DNA from: Carettochelys insculpta | Taxonomy: Eukaryota > Chordata > Testudines > Carettochelyidae | NCBI RefSeq assembly: GCF_033958435.1 | Contig: NC_134152.1 | Location: 16,230,001 to 16,294,000, forward strand | Direction: 5' to 3' | DNA: 64,000 bases | Shown here: positions 12,901-24,900 of the stretch, one piece after another | How positions within the stretch are numbered: position 1 is the stretch's first letter | How the letters are laid out: every line of letters begins with the position of its first letter | Notes under the pieces: model-generated | The model's database searches: none | Told to the model about the DNA's origin: nothing | The model's input: the letters and a program-made list of their open reading frames with translations, nothing else | Program-made: the position numbers and the translations under genes

Positions 12901-15900
12901 AATAGGAGGTGGTCCACCTCCCGCCTTAATTCCGGTAGGTGAGAGGGGTCTCTGAGCACGGGTGCGGTGGGAGGATTTGGTGGAGGTAAAGACTGGAAGG
13001 GGATCATGTATCCCGTGTTTACGATCTCCAATACCCACTTGTCCGACGTGATGCTTTTCCATTGTGGGTAAAATGGCTTGAGTCAGTGATGGAACATGTA
13101 CTGAGATTGGCAAAGTCCGAAGTGTCGTTCTGGAATCTTTGCTGGAGTGTAGGACTGAGTCGGACAATTCAGCAAACAATTTTATTTTGTTGAAGGGGAG
13201 GTCTGCAATTTTGACCTGTAACTCCTTTGGAATGCCGGATGTGTGAAGCCATGACTTTCTCCGCATTACCACTGCAGTGGCCACGGCGCGGGTCACTGTA
13301 TCCGCCACATCCAGTGCAATCTGCACGCCTGCTCGAGAAGCCGCGTAGCCCTCTTGCACAATTGCTTTAAGAATTGGCTTTTTTTCCTCCGGAAGGAAGT
13401 CCATGAGGGCAGTAAGCTTGGAATAACTGTTGAAATTGTGATTCGACAAATGAGCGGCATAGTTGGCCATGCGGAGCAACAGAGTAGAGGAGCAGTAGGC
13501 TTTTCTACCCAGAAGATCCAGCTTCTTTATGTCCTTGTCCAATCCCCCAGATTTGTACTGGGACGATTTGGACCTGTGTTGGGACGATTCAACCACTAGC
13601 GAGTTTGGCTGTGGATGACTAAATAGAAATTCCATACCTTTCGCAGGGACGAAGTACTTTTTGTCCGCTCTTTTGTTGGTAGGAGGAGCGGATGCTGGGG
13701 TCTGCCATATATTAGTGGCTGCCTCCATGATTGCATCGTCCAGAGGAATAGCAATTTTAGAAGAAGATGGAGGCCTGAGGTTTTTAAGGAGTCTGTGGTG
13801 TTTCTCCTGCACCTCCGCCACTTGAATATCTTGGGATTGAGCTACCCGTTTGAACAGCTCCTGGAACTGTTTCAGGTCATCTGGGGGAGAAATGTCTCCA
13901 GGGACCACGGCCTCGTCTGGCGAGGATGAGGAGGCATCACTATGGTATCTCTCCTCCAATTCCTCTGGATCCTGGCCGTATTGATGTGATTGCCTTTGTG
14001 GAATTTCGAGGTGGGGTTCAATGTCTTTAGACCCAGCCTCTGATTGGGGAACCCGTGGTGTTCCCCCAGGTGGAAGCAGAACACTGTGGCGTTGAGGAGT
14101 GGTCGACGGGGATCCATAGTGAGACGTCGACCTCCTATGATGACGCCCCGCATAATGATGGCGGTCGTAGCAACAGGGACAGGGGCCCAGCGATGGAGAC
14201 CTGGACCATGACCCAAGGATGTAAGGGTGGTGCCTGGAATGTCGAGACCTCTGAGATGATACCGACGTACGAGGAGAGCCTCTGTGAGAAGACTCGTAGG
14301 GATCTCTGCTAGATGCTGGAGAAAAGCGTGCAGATCCCTGTGATGGGCTCCGAAGAAAAGGAGAAGGACGTCTGTGGCAGGCTGAAGGTGTTGCTGCCCG
14401 TCGAATCTCTGGTGGTGATCGTGGTGACAGAGGCAGCACAATTGCCTCAGGAGAGGGGCTGCGGTGCCTGGTCTTTGTTTTAGCCTTCACCCTCTCGGGT
14501 GGTCCTATTGGTGAACTTGGTACCGGAGCAGGTGTCATGCTGATTTCCACTGCTCCCGGTGCCGTTGTTGTCCGTGCTGTTGTTGCTGGTGCCGTCGATG
14601 CCGGTGCCATTGTCGCCGGTGCCGTGGATCCCGGTGCCGTCGTCTTCGGTGCCGTCATCCTCGGTGCCTCTGGGGAAGTCTCGATCAGTGCCGCAGTAGC
14701 CGGTGCCGAACTGATTAGTGCCCGCACGGCTCTCGGTGCCGTCTCCCCGGTAACTGCAGGGCCTTGAGTGGTTGCATGCACCGCGGCTTTACCAGTGGAG
14801 GAAGCCAGCATGCGCGGGCCCTTTGCTACACTCGTCCCGCTCCCAACAGTAAGGGGCAGGGATCGAGTAGGCGAGGCTCTTCTTTTCTTCTGCGCAGAGG
14901 AGGTCAAAGAGGCAGCCTTCCTCTTGTGCGGTCCTGAAGAGCCCTCCGCATGCGTTGCCTTCGATGAGGCAGGCTGAAGTGCTTTGTCAACTAACAGCAT
15001 CTTCAGCCTCATTTCTCTATCTTTTGTAGCTCTATTAGTCAACTTGGAACAATGGGAACACTTCTGGGGAACGTGCGTCTCCCTAAGGCACCGTATGCAT
15101 CTGCTATGGCCATCCGAAGCAGGCATGGCCTCCGGCAAGATTCACACTTCTTAAAGCCGGGGGATGGCATTGTTAAAACTTAATTCTGAGTCCTTAGGTG
15201 CTAATAGCACACTTAACAGTATGTTAGGTGATGTTAATAACCGTTGGCCTTTGAAGGCCGACAAACAAAAGCAGCGGGCCCGCCCAGAGGCGGCCGCTGC
15301 GGTTTTAAGATAGTCTTTAACTTTTAACAACTTTTAACAGAGTAACTAACTATAATAACTATAGGACTGCTAACTATGAACTGTTAAAAACTATTAACAC
15401 GAGAAAAAATAAGACTTATCTGTCTCAGGCATTGGAGCCGGAGAGGATTCTGTCTGCAGCTGTTGGCGGTTGAGAAGGAACTGGCGGGGACCGGATCGCG
15501 CACGTGACCGTAAGCATGCGAAAAGCCGATGCGCATCGGCGCATGCATGACCCGACGGAGACTGCTGAACATTTTCCGAGCTGCGGCGCCGGGGCGAGCC
15601 CGACACCTACTGTGGAGCACCCACGGGGACCACTCGAAGAAGAATAAATAATCCGCAGTGGTAGTAATTTGCAATCACTCAGGAAGTTTAATTGTTTGAA
15701 CATTGTTTCACTTTCAAATTCCAGAAAGCTTTACAGAGCCACAATTGAGTATGTGAATGTAGAATAGAAGTAGACGGGCAAACATAACAGATGGACTTTG
15801 GAGAAAAATCCCAATATGCAGGTTGCAAACAAGTGTACACATTTAGCAAACTACGGCATTTGGAGTCATATGCGCTGATCCAGCATATAATCAGAAAACC

Positions 15901-18900
15901 TGAATAGAATACTTTCTGTACAGTCTAGAAAAACCCCAGGAAATCCTTGTTGACAGCAAATTAAATAGCAATAGTATATGAAATATAGAGTAATTTTTAA
16001 CACAATGTAGAAACCCCTTTTTAAACACCTATAAATGTATAGTAATGTTAATCCCTACCCTTGCCACACCCTCGCACCTCCCTCCCCAAAAAAGACATCA
16101 AGAACTTCTCTATGCCAAGGCTAATTCTCCCCCAATGCAATCTGAGCCGCCTCTACTTCCTAAACAAAGTGTATCATCACTGCAGACAGGTATGATAGGT
16201 AATACTTTCAGGCTGTGGCCACACTAGCCCCTCCTTTCAGAAGGGCTATGGTAACGTGGTACTTCAGAATATGCTAATGAGGCACTTCCACAAATATGCA
16301 GCACCTCATTAGCATAATGGCAGCTGTGTGCTTTGAAATTGCTGGTTTCAAAACACACACTTCTCATGAAGCCTTTTGAAAGAGCCCCCTGATTACAAAT
16401 GTCCCTTCTTTCCTTCTGGTTTTGGGAAGAAGGGGCTTTCTAAATCAGCAGGGTCGTTTTGAAAGGCCCCTGGCTACATGGGTAGCACGCATTTCAAAAC
16501 CAGCAGCTTTGAAACACACATGGTCATAATTATGCTAATGAGGTGTTGCATATGCATGGCAGCACCTCATTAGCATATTCCAAAGTGCCACACTACCATA
16601 GCCCGAAAGGAAGGGCTAGTGGGGCCACGGCTTAAGTCATCAGGTTTTTTTTGATTCGCCTGGAAGCCTGCTAAAACTAAGTGATGGCAGTACTACAAAT
16701 CTAAATGAAAGGAAATACAGGAGCCTCCAAAGTTTCCATTTGCATTTCAGTATTTCAGAATGTGATGGACATCAGCTGCACTAGAATCATTTAACTGGTT
16801 TATATTGTGGAGAGTGCTGTTTGCTGCTGCACTTGAAGGTTAGGGGAGCAAGGGGCAGACTGGCCCATGTGGAGAAGAGTTACTTGCATATTCAAGAAGG
16901 CAGCAGAAGTTCCCAGCAAAGAAACAGGGCTTCCTAAGCTATCCCAGCAGTGGGGGGCCATGTGGTTGTTGAAGATCGAATTAACTGATTTTGGAAGAAC
17001 CTAAAGGTGATTAATTGTTAGGTAAGTGGATGTCAGAATTCATTTTACATGAGGAGTGGGCATCAGAACTGATTTTATGTATCAGGAAAGAACTGATGAC
17101 TCACGTGCTGGGAGAAAAATCAAGACCTGAGTGTGCCAACGGATAGAGGACTGCAGGTACTTCTCCCTTGGGCTACGAGGGTTAATCCTTGGGAGAGTAA
17201 TTATTAAGGACATTTTTCAAAAGATCTTTGTTAGAATGCACAAAATGGACTCAAAATGCCTGAGTATGAGAGAAGAAGCTATGTGAAAAGGTTTGCTCTT
17301 GATAGTTTCTACTCAAGTCTAACACAATCATGCAATAAGTCAGTATTTTTACAATCACTAAGCATACAAACAGCACTTTTCTACTTTGTATATAAAACTG
17401 AGTAGCACTACTGACAGTCATAATGGGTAATTTAAATTATTAAAATTAGAGAAAACATTACATACCTGTAGCTTTATATTGCCCACTGGTAGTTGCACTG
17501 AAGTGGCTGAATTCGATCCCTGGATAGACAGTGGAAGTAGCAACTGTGTTCCGTGGGTAGTTAGTAAAGCCTGAGGCTGGGCAACAACTGCGGTTTGTGG
17601 CTGCCTCTGTGAACTCACATAGAATTGAGAGATTACACTCTGTGGCTCAGCTTTGGCCAAAGGTACCTCCTGCTTGATAATGATAGCCTTTTTAGCAACT
17701 AGGTTCTGACTACCAGTAGACACTGGCTGCCCTAATGAATGGCTGGCTCCAGACAGTGGTTGCCTTGGACTAGAGCAATCAGTGAGAGTGTTTTCATCTT
17801 TGATAGCAGCATTTAATTGCTTTTGATCCAAAGTAGTTACAGAGTTGGCAGGACATTGGGATTGCTGCTGCTGACCCCGTTTTTCAACCTCCAGTTGCAT
17901 TTTCAGTACTTCCACAAGTTTCTGTTCTTGCTCTAGTTTCCGTTTGAGCTCTTCAATCTGCTTCTCTTTTTCTTGAAGCTTGCGGTCCTTTTCTGCTGCA
18001 TCAAGCTCCATGCTTGAGATGCTTCCACTGGCATGAGTCAGACTGTCTTCATTAACAGGCACTCTTAGAGGTGAAGTACTTAAGAACTGGGAAGGCGACA
18101 TCATTGCCATCATTTCTGTGAAAGTATCTGTCATGTTAGTGTCATCTGTGCTTAGACTTGATTGTTCTGAAGGAGATGGTGAAATGGGCAAAGGGGAGCT
18201 AATGTTTTCAGTTTGTGCTAACTTGAAGCCAGTTCCAGCAGACGATGTTTCTGAAGGAAAGCTCCCCCCTGATTTATTTAATGTGGTAACAGGGAGTGCC
18301 ACAGTTACCTCCCCGGTGTTACTGGTGACACCACTAGAAGTGGTTACTGCAACCACATTATTAGTATTGACACCATTATTATTAAGATCTTGGTAGGGTT
18401 TCAAACGTTCAATAAGATCTGTTTTAGTTCCAGACACCGGCAATCCCCTTAACTTCAATTCCATCTTCAGTTCAGCCACCTGGGGAGAAAATAAGGCTTA
18501 GTACTAAAACAAAGCAGACAGCATGTTGGTTTATGTGCACTGCATTTTGCTAAAAAATTCCTTTTTAACATATTCACTATTAATTATACACTCATCTTTT
18601 GTGTGCAAGAGAGATTCTTCATAGCAACATTTATATAAAACATTATCTATATCAGTGGTTCCCAAACTTCGGCATCATGCCCCCCTTTTGATTTTTGAGA
18701 AACCCTCATGCCCCCTCCCTCTTCTTTACCATCATCCAACCCCGCTTTTAACAAAAAATTTAATTCATAACTTGAAATAAACACAAAAATTTGATATAAA
18801 ATGTTATTTAAAAATAAAAACAAATACAAATAGTTTTCCTTGGTCCCTTGTGGGCCACCAGAGCTGACTGCAACATCCACCTGAGACCTGCGCTGCCAGA

Positions 18901-21900
18901 GACCCCTGCCCGAGCCCTGAACTGCCGGGGCCGGCCAGCCAGCCAGCCACCCAGCCGCTAGCCGCCCAGGCCAGCCGGCTGCCTGAGCCCTGCCTGGCTG
19001 GGACCAGCTGCCCACCTGCCACCTGCCCCAGCTGTGAGCCAGCTGCCTAAGCCGCCTACCCAATTCCCATGCTGCCAGGGCCAGCCGCCTGCCTGCCATC
19101 CCAAGCCTCACGCTGCTGGGGCCAGCCAGCCACCCGCCAGCCTGAGCGACACAAGCCCCGCACTGCCGGGGCCAGCCGCCAGCCCGAGCCACCTGAACCC
19201 TGAGATGCCAGGGCCAGCTGCCCAAGCCCTGTGAGTCCCACAAGACAGCCAGCTGCCTGAGCTCTGTGCGCAGCTTGTCTGAGCCCCTCCCATCCCACAA
19301 AGCCAGGCACCACCAGCTCCCCCACTCTTACCTCATCCCCCTCACCTGAGCCAGGCACCCCTAGCCTCTCATCTAATCCCAGCCTACTTCCCCCACTCCC
19401 ACCCAACCCACACTCACTCAGCTTTGCAGGAGGCAGCTAGCTCCATGTGGGTCTTTGCTGGCTGCCTGCTTTTTATAGCGGCTGCACCAGGACACCATGT
19501 AAAATGGCAGGGGCTGAGAGCCAGAAGCAAAGGCCATCTCTTTCTTCAGCGGGGAGGAATCATGGGGGGGCTGGGTCACCTCGTGCCCCCCCCGGAATTT
19601 CTTTACACATCCCCAGGGAGGCACTCCCCCCAGTTTGGGAAACCATGATCTACATGAACACGTTCCTTACTTACAGTTTGGTGAAAAGCCAAAAATTCAC
19701 TTTAATACTTTAAATTTACTTTAACATAGGTTGTATCTCCTAAAACTGGTATACTTTGGTTTGGCAGAACCAGGGATGTTCAGGGACCAGAGAGCTGGGC
19801 AGGAGTGCAAGATACATCCTATGTCCTCAGGCAGCCCTGGGGGGCTGGAACTGACATCACCAGCAGCCCCATGGCAGACAGCTGCACGGGCAGGAGCCCG
19901 CATTGCCCAGCAGCCCTTGGGGGAGGAGGGGTGCAGCCGCACATGGCCTGGGCCTAGGCCAGTGTCCACTGGCAGTGCTGTGGGGCTGGGGCTGGAACTG
20001 GCTTCCTGGCAGCCTCACAGGGTTGAAGCTGTCTTCTCCTGGCAGCCCTACTGGGCCAGAGTTGGCTTCTCCTGGCAGCCCTGGAGGACTAGGGGCAGCC
20101 GCAGAAGGCTGGAGATGCATCCCTGGCAGCCTTGTGGGGCAGGAGCTGGAGCTGAGGCTGGGGCTGGAAGCATCTGCATGAGGCCAGAGCCAGGGGCAGC
20201 CACGTGTGGCCAGAGCCACATCTCTGGCAGCCCTGCGAGGTCACAGGTGGTATCCCCAAGCAGCCCTAGCAGCAGCCCAGGCCAGGGCACCCACACAGTT
20301 CCGAATGGGTGAGCAGGCCAATGGGGTGGAGGGGGTTAGTGGCTTGGGGGTTGGAGAAGGAAATCTCCCCTGGTCTGGCAAATTCTCTTGTTCGGGATCG
20401 GTCAGATCCTGACCATGCCTAACAAGGGAGGTGCTATCTGTATGACAGTGTTATACGATGGACAAACATTTCAGATAACATTGTGAGCACTATGCATATT
20501 TCTTTACAAAAACAACATTCATCTGTGGAACAAGAAACTATAACATCTTTTTACTCTGACTGAATACTTCTGAAACAAATCTATAGTATCTGACAAATAC
20601 TCACATTAAAGCACTGGATACACAAAATTTGGCATGCTGAGTCACTCCCTTATGCCAGCATTAGACAAGATTATTGGACCTATTGTATCAGAAATTTACC
20701 AGGAGGATTGGATGACTCAGTGCATTAGTCACCTTTAGTTAGAAATTGATTAAATATTACCACATGCTACCTGGGTTTCTTTCACAAGAATGTAAAGTAC
20801 GATCAATTTGTCTAACTTCTGAGGGGACAGCCTGGATTTTTCCAGTCAAATTAATGCAATAAAATGCTCACTGGGGGTACATGATGGACAGAAAGTGTAA
20901 GTTATAGTTTATGTTTTACATAAAGTCTTTCCCCCCAACATTTTTATTTAAAAATAAATGCTTATTTACCCTATAGCAGATGTAGTTCTTTGAGGTGTTG
21001 TCCACATGATTTTACTCTTGGTATGCATGCAGCTCATGTGCAAAAGACTATTTTTTTGGCAAACAGTGTTTGTTAGGGCCACATCTTCAATCCTGTGTGC
21101 CACCCAATGAAAGCATACAGGACAAAGTAGGCCAACGTCAGTTCCTTCACCAGTGCCATGAGAGTAGAACTCTTCACTTAGAAGTAAGTATGATGGGGTG
21201 TGGAGTCTGCATGGACAGCACAACTCCAAGAACCAGATACTATAATTTAAATAACCATTCTTTTTGTGAGTGAGTGTGACCATAGACTCCTTTCTTGGTG
21301 ACTAACAAGCAGTTGTCTGTTGCTTGAGGCTGGGTACTAGGTATTGAATCCCACTTAAATAATGACTTCAGGAGAACCCTAGAAAAACTGCCATCCAATT
21401 TCTGGAAGCGTGTGTTGAAGAATAGCCTCTTGTGAATGTGTGCAGTGAGCCCTGTGTAGCTGCTCAATATAGTTCAGATACAGGAATATTCCTCAAACAG
21501 GCAGAGGATGCTGCCTGAACTCAAATGCAATGGAGCTCTGATGTGACTTGGTGGATCTACTCTGGCTAGTTCATGGCATGGCCTTATACAGATAGAGACT
21601 GATTTCAATAACCTTTGTGAGGATACAGTTTGCCTCCTAATTCAGTCAGCAAAGGCCATCATTTGTGATGTTCCCGAATGATTTTGTTTTAAGTAAAAAG
21701 ACAGTGTATCAAGTGTATTCAACCTAACTTCCCAAGGACTGAAAGAGATTTAAAAATGAAAACCAAGAAGTGAACAGACTGGTTTATATATAATCTAAAA
21801 GACCTTCTGATAGAAACTTGGAGTGACATCTAATAGTGTCCCTATTTTTATGAAATCCTCTGTATGGAGAATCTGTCATGAGGGCCTGAATCTGCTTTAT

Positions 21901-24900
21901 CCTTCAAGCTGAAGTAATTGCCACCAGAAAGGCAATATTCATTGGCAGCTGGTATAGGCACCAGGTTACTAAGGGCTCAAGAGCAGGTTGAGGGATCTCA
22001 TTAACCCTAATACTAAATAGAGGGCCCAAGACAAAGGATTAAGTGTGAAATCACGGTGGCTGTGTTCATACTGCCACCCCCACTTTCAAAAGGGGGATGC
22101 TAATGAGACACTTTGGGGTATGCTAATGAGGCACTGCAATGAATATGCAGTGCCGCATTAACATAATGGCAGCCACGGCACTTCGAAAGTGCCACTTTCG
22201 ATCATGTGCGACTCGTCTACATGGGATCCTTTTTGAAAGGACCCTGCACATTTAGAAATCCCCTTATTCTTATTTGGTTACAGGAATAAGGGGATTTCAA
22301 CACATGCGGGGTCCTTTCGAAAAGGACCCCGGAGAGATGAGCTGTGAGCAATCGAAAGCAGCACTTTTGAAGTTCCGTGGCTGCCATTATGCTAATGAGA
22401 CGCAGCATATTCATTGAAGCACCTCATTAGTATATTCCGAAATGTCTCATTAGCATCCCCTTTCTGAAAGAGGGGTGCTAGTGTAGACACAGCCGCAATG
22501 AGATATTCAAGAATCTAGCCCATGTAGGATGGGGAAAAATTTCTCCCTGGGTTGACGGTTGATGAACAGATAACTGTTGCTCTGTGCATGCTTATGCAAC
22601 CACCAGACATTACAGATTGTTTCAGGGCTAGCAAAAAGTCTAGCATTGCTGAAATTGGTGATGTTAAAAGGGACAACTGGTGTTGGCATGCTAAAGAGAA
22701 AACCCTCTTCCATTTAGCTTTGTGTTTAAGTATGGTTGAAGGTTTCTCTGCTCAGAAGCAGAGTATTCTGAAAGTCAACAGAGCAGCTTCTTTTGGTGGA
22801 TGTCATCATGCCAATATTCAGGCTGTCAGGTGTAACAATGCCTGATCCAGGTGTAGGATCTGACTGTTCTGAGAGATACTGTTGGGCAAAGAAGATAAGG
22901 TGAGTGGTGGATATGTCAACAGGCTGATGAAGATCTGAGCACTACAGCTGCTTTGCTTATGCTCTGGTTACCACGTACTCCACATCCTCTCTTGGTTTCC
23001 TCAGAAACCTCGGCATTGCAGGTACCCACAAGTCCAACAGAAGAGGACATCTGTCTGGGAGCCTAGACTTGTGCCCCTTTCTGGAACAGAAGTTTGCTGA
23101 TACTCATTCTGGTCCAAGGCAAATAGTTCTGGGAACCCCACTTATGAAAGGTGTTTTCTGACTGACCACTCATCTCTTTAGCATCCCAGCACCAGTTACC
23201 TCTTTTAACATCAGTTTCATAAGAAAAGCATTTCTTCAGGAACCATGCCTATCATATGTGGTGTCTGCTGTGTGCAGATACACAAATTTCAGACTTCTTT
23301 GAAAAGGAGCTTAGCTGAAGTCTGGCATGCTGTGAGATATGACTGCATGAGGCAATGTGTCCTAGGAGTATGAGATGTTATTTGGAATGTCTGGGGGAGG
23401 TCAGAAACTACACTTACTTTATAAACTATTCTATTATATAAAAGGTTAAGTAAATCACAAAGCGCACAGAAAAGCAGATACTGCAAGGGTGTTATGTGAC
23501 TGCCATGGAAGGAACTTAGGAATTGCAGGGCCCACTCTACCCTTTACATGCTCAGGTGTGGGCTGCAGTGGCATTTCAGATTCAGAAAGGGCTCCAAAGG
23601 ACACCGCTGACCAACAGGTGCCAATCTTGCACTCATGGGATGCATATACCACAAGAATGGAATCCATATGAATAAACAGTGAAATAAAAACTGTGCAGAG
23701 GACCTAACCACAACAGCCACACTATCAGGGGCTCTTTCACCTGCACATCCATATCAGGTGATGGTTAAGCACTGGCATAAATTGCCCAGGGAGGTTGTGG
23801 AATGTCAAACATTGGACATTTTTAAGAGCAGTTGCTTGTTCTTGCTATGAGTGCGGGGGACTGGACAATGAAGACTATCCATTTGCTTCCACAGACAATA
23901 GGAAAGCCAATCTTATTTGTGTACATAAGTTATTTCTTTGCAAAAATTACTGCAGTCACTTCTCTGAATGTCTCATCAGAGTTTCTGTTATATTTATAGT
24001 GCTTAAACTTGTGTAACAGAGTACAGGTTGAACCTCTCTAGTCTGGGACTCTTTCAACATCTGTGATCTGGCATGATTTTAGTTAGCTGGATGACCACTT
24101 ATCATGGGTATGACTAAGTTTCCCGTGGTCCCAAATAATTTTGTTTTTACTGCCCCCAGTTCTGGTTCTCAATGTGCTACACTATTTCGCTATTATTTAC
24201 CCCAAATGTCTTCTAACAGTCCAGTGAGCAGTGGAAGTGTTGGCAATGTTCTAGAAAATATTGTCCACTCGTGGTTCAAATTCTCTCATTCAGCACTGGC
24301 CAAGTCCCCAGGGTGCCAGATGAGAGGGGTTCAGCCTGTATTAAAACTCATTAGGCAACCATTAATTTAATGTGAAAATCACTTTGGGGTCAAAATTTAG
24401 TATACAGTCTGCTTCATTTAGATACTTTCTCTTTTGCATTCTCCCAGACAAGTCGTCACATACTGAACAGATTTATTTGCATACCTCATATTACCTTTTT
24501 ATCTGAGATAGAGAGGATTGTAAGGATTAGACAAAATTTATAAAATGCTTTGGACAAAGAAAGAACTTCTCAGCAATTAGTTGGGGAGACAGGAGAAGGT
24601 GAGAAACTAAATAAAAGCAAAAAATCCAGGTTGGTAGTAGATGACAAAAACATTTCTATAAAATCTCAGAAGAAATGTAAAGTACAATTTTCACAGACAA
24701 ATAAAATCCAGGATTACGCCAATCAGTAACATTTTGCAAATTATAACCTTTGCTGATATTTGCACTTGGACAAATCACTCTATATTTTTACCTTCAGGTC
24801 ATCCAAGCTTGAAGGCAGTGGTCCTGGTTTCCTGCTGGGAATATTGCTATTCTGTCTTGGTGTGCATGCTACTGACAGCGGTGTGCTGTTGCTCAAAGTA

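Larger units (their letters stand above)
9789..15644 (-). mobile_element. Near-complete DIRS retrotransposon
   Basis: 5856 bp, in the same orientation as MRTFB. DIRS elements replicate by RT and integrate with a tyrosine recombinase. Order on the minus strand is a gag-like ORF (15138-12718), RT/RNase H (13031-11194) and tyrosine recombinase (11087-10203). Inverted termini match: 9828-9975 against 15490-15640 share gacccgacggagactgctga and following sequence. An internal complementary region at about 10040-10160 matches both outer ends, the diagnostic DIRS architecture. I see no target duplication, as expected. Lesions are few: two frameshifts and two C-to-T stops. Confidence 0.93.

Noticed and set aside
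14537..14767. Plus-strand frame reading repeated [10 protein letters not shown]
   Set aside because: It is the antisense of the Thr/Ala/Pro-rich part of the DIRS ORF1.
19056..20312. Open frames of 100-217 codons in GC-rich DNA on both strands
   Set aside because: Low-complexity Gly/Ala/Pro/Trp translations inside hAT-type and MITE-like repeats, without domains, splice support or a host-like start.
22058..22494. CRISPR-like or other spaced repeat array
   Set aside because: The repeats are mirrored arms of a foldback MITE, not direct repeats with unique spacers, and the genome is eukaryotic.
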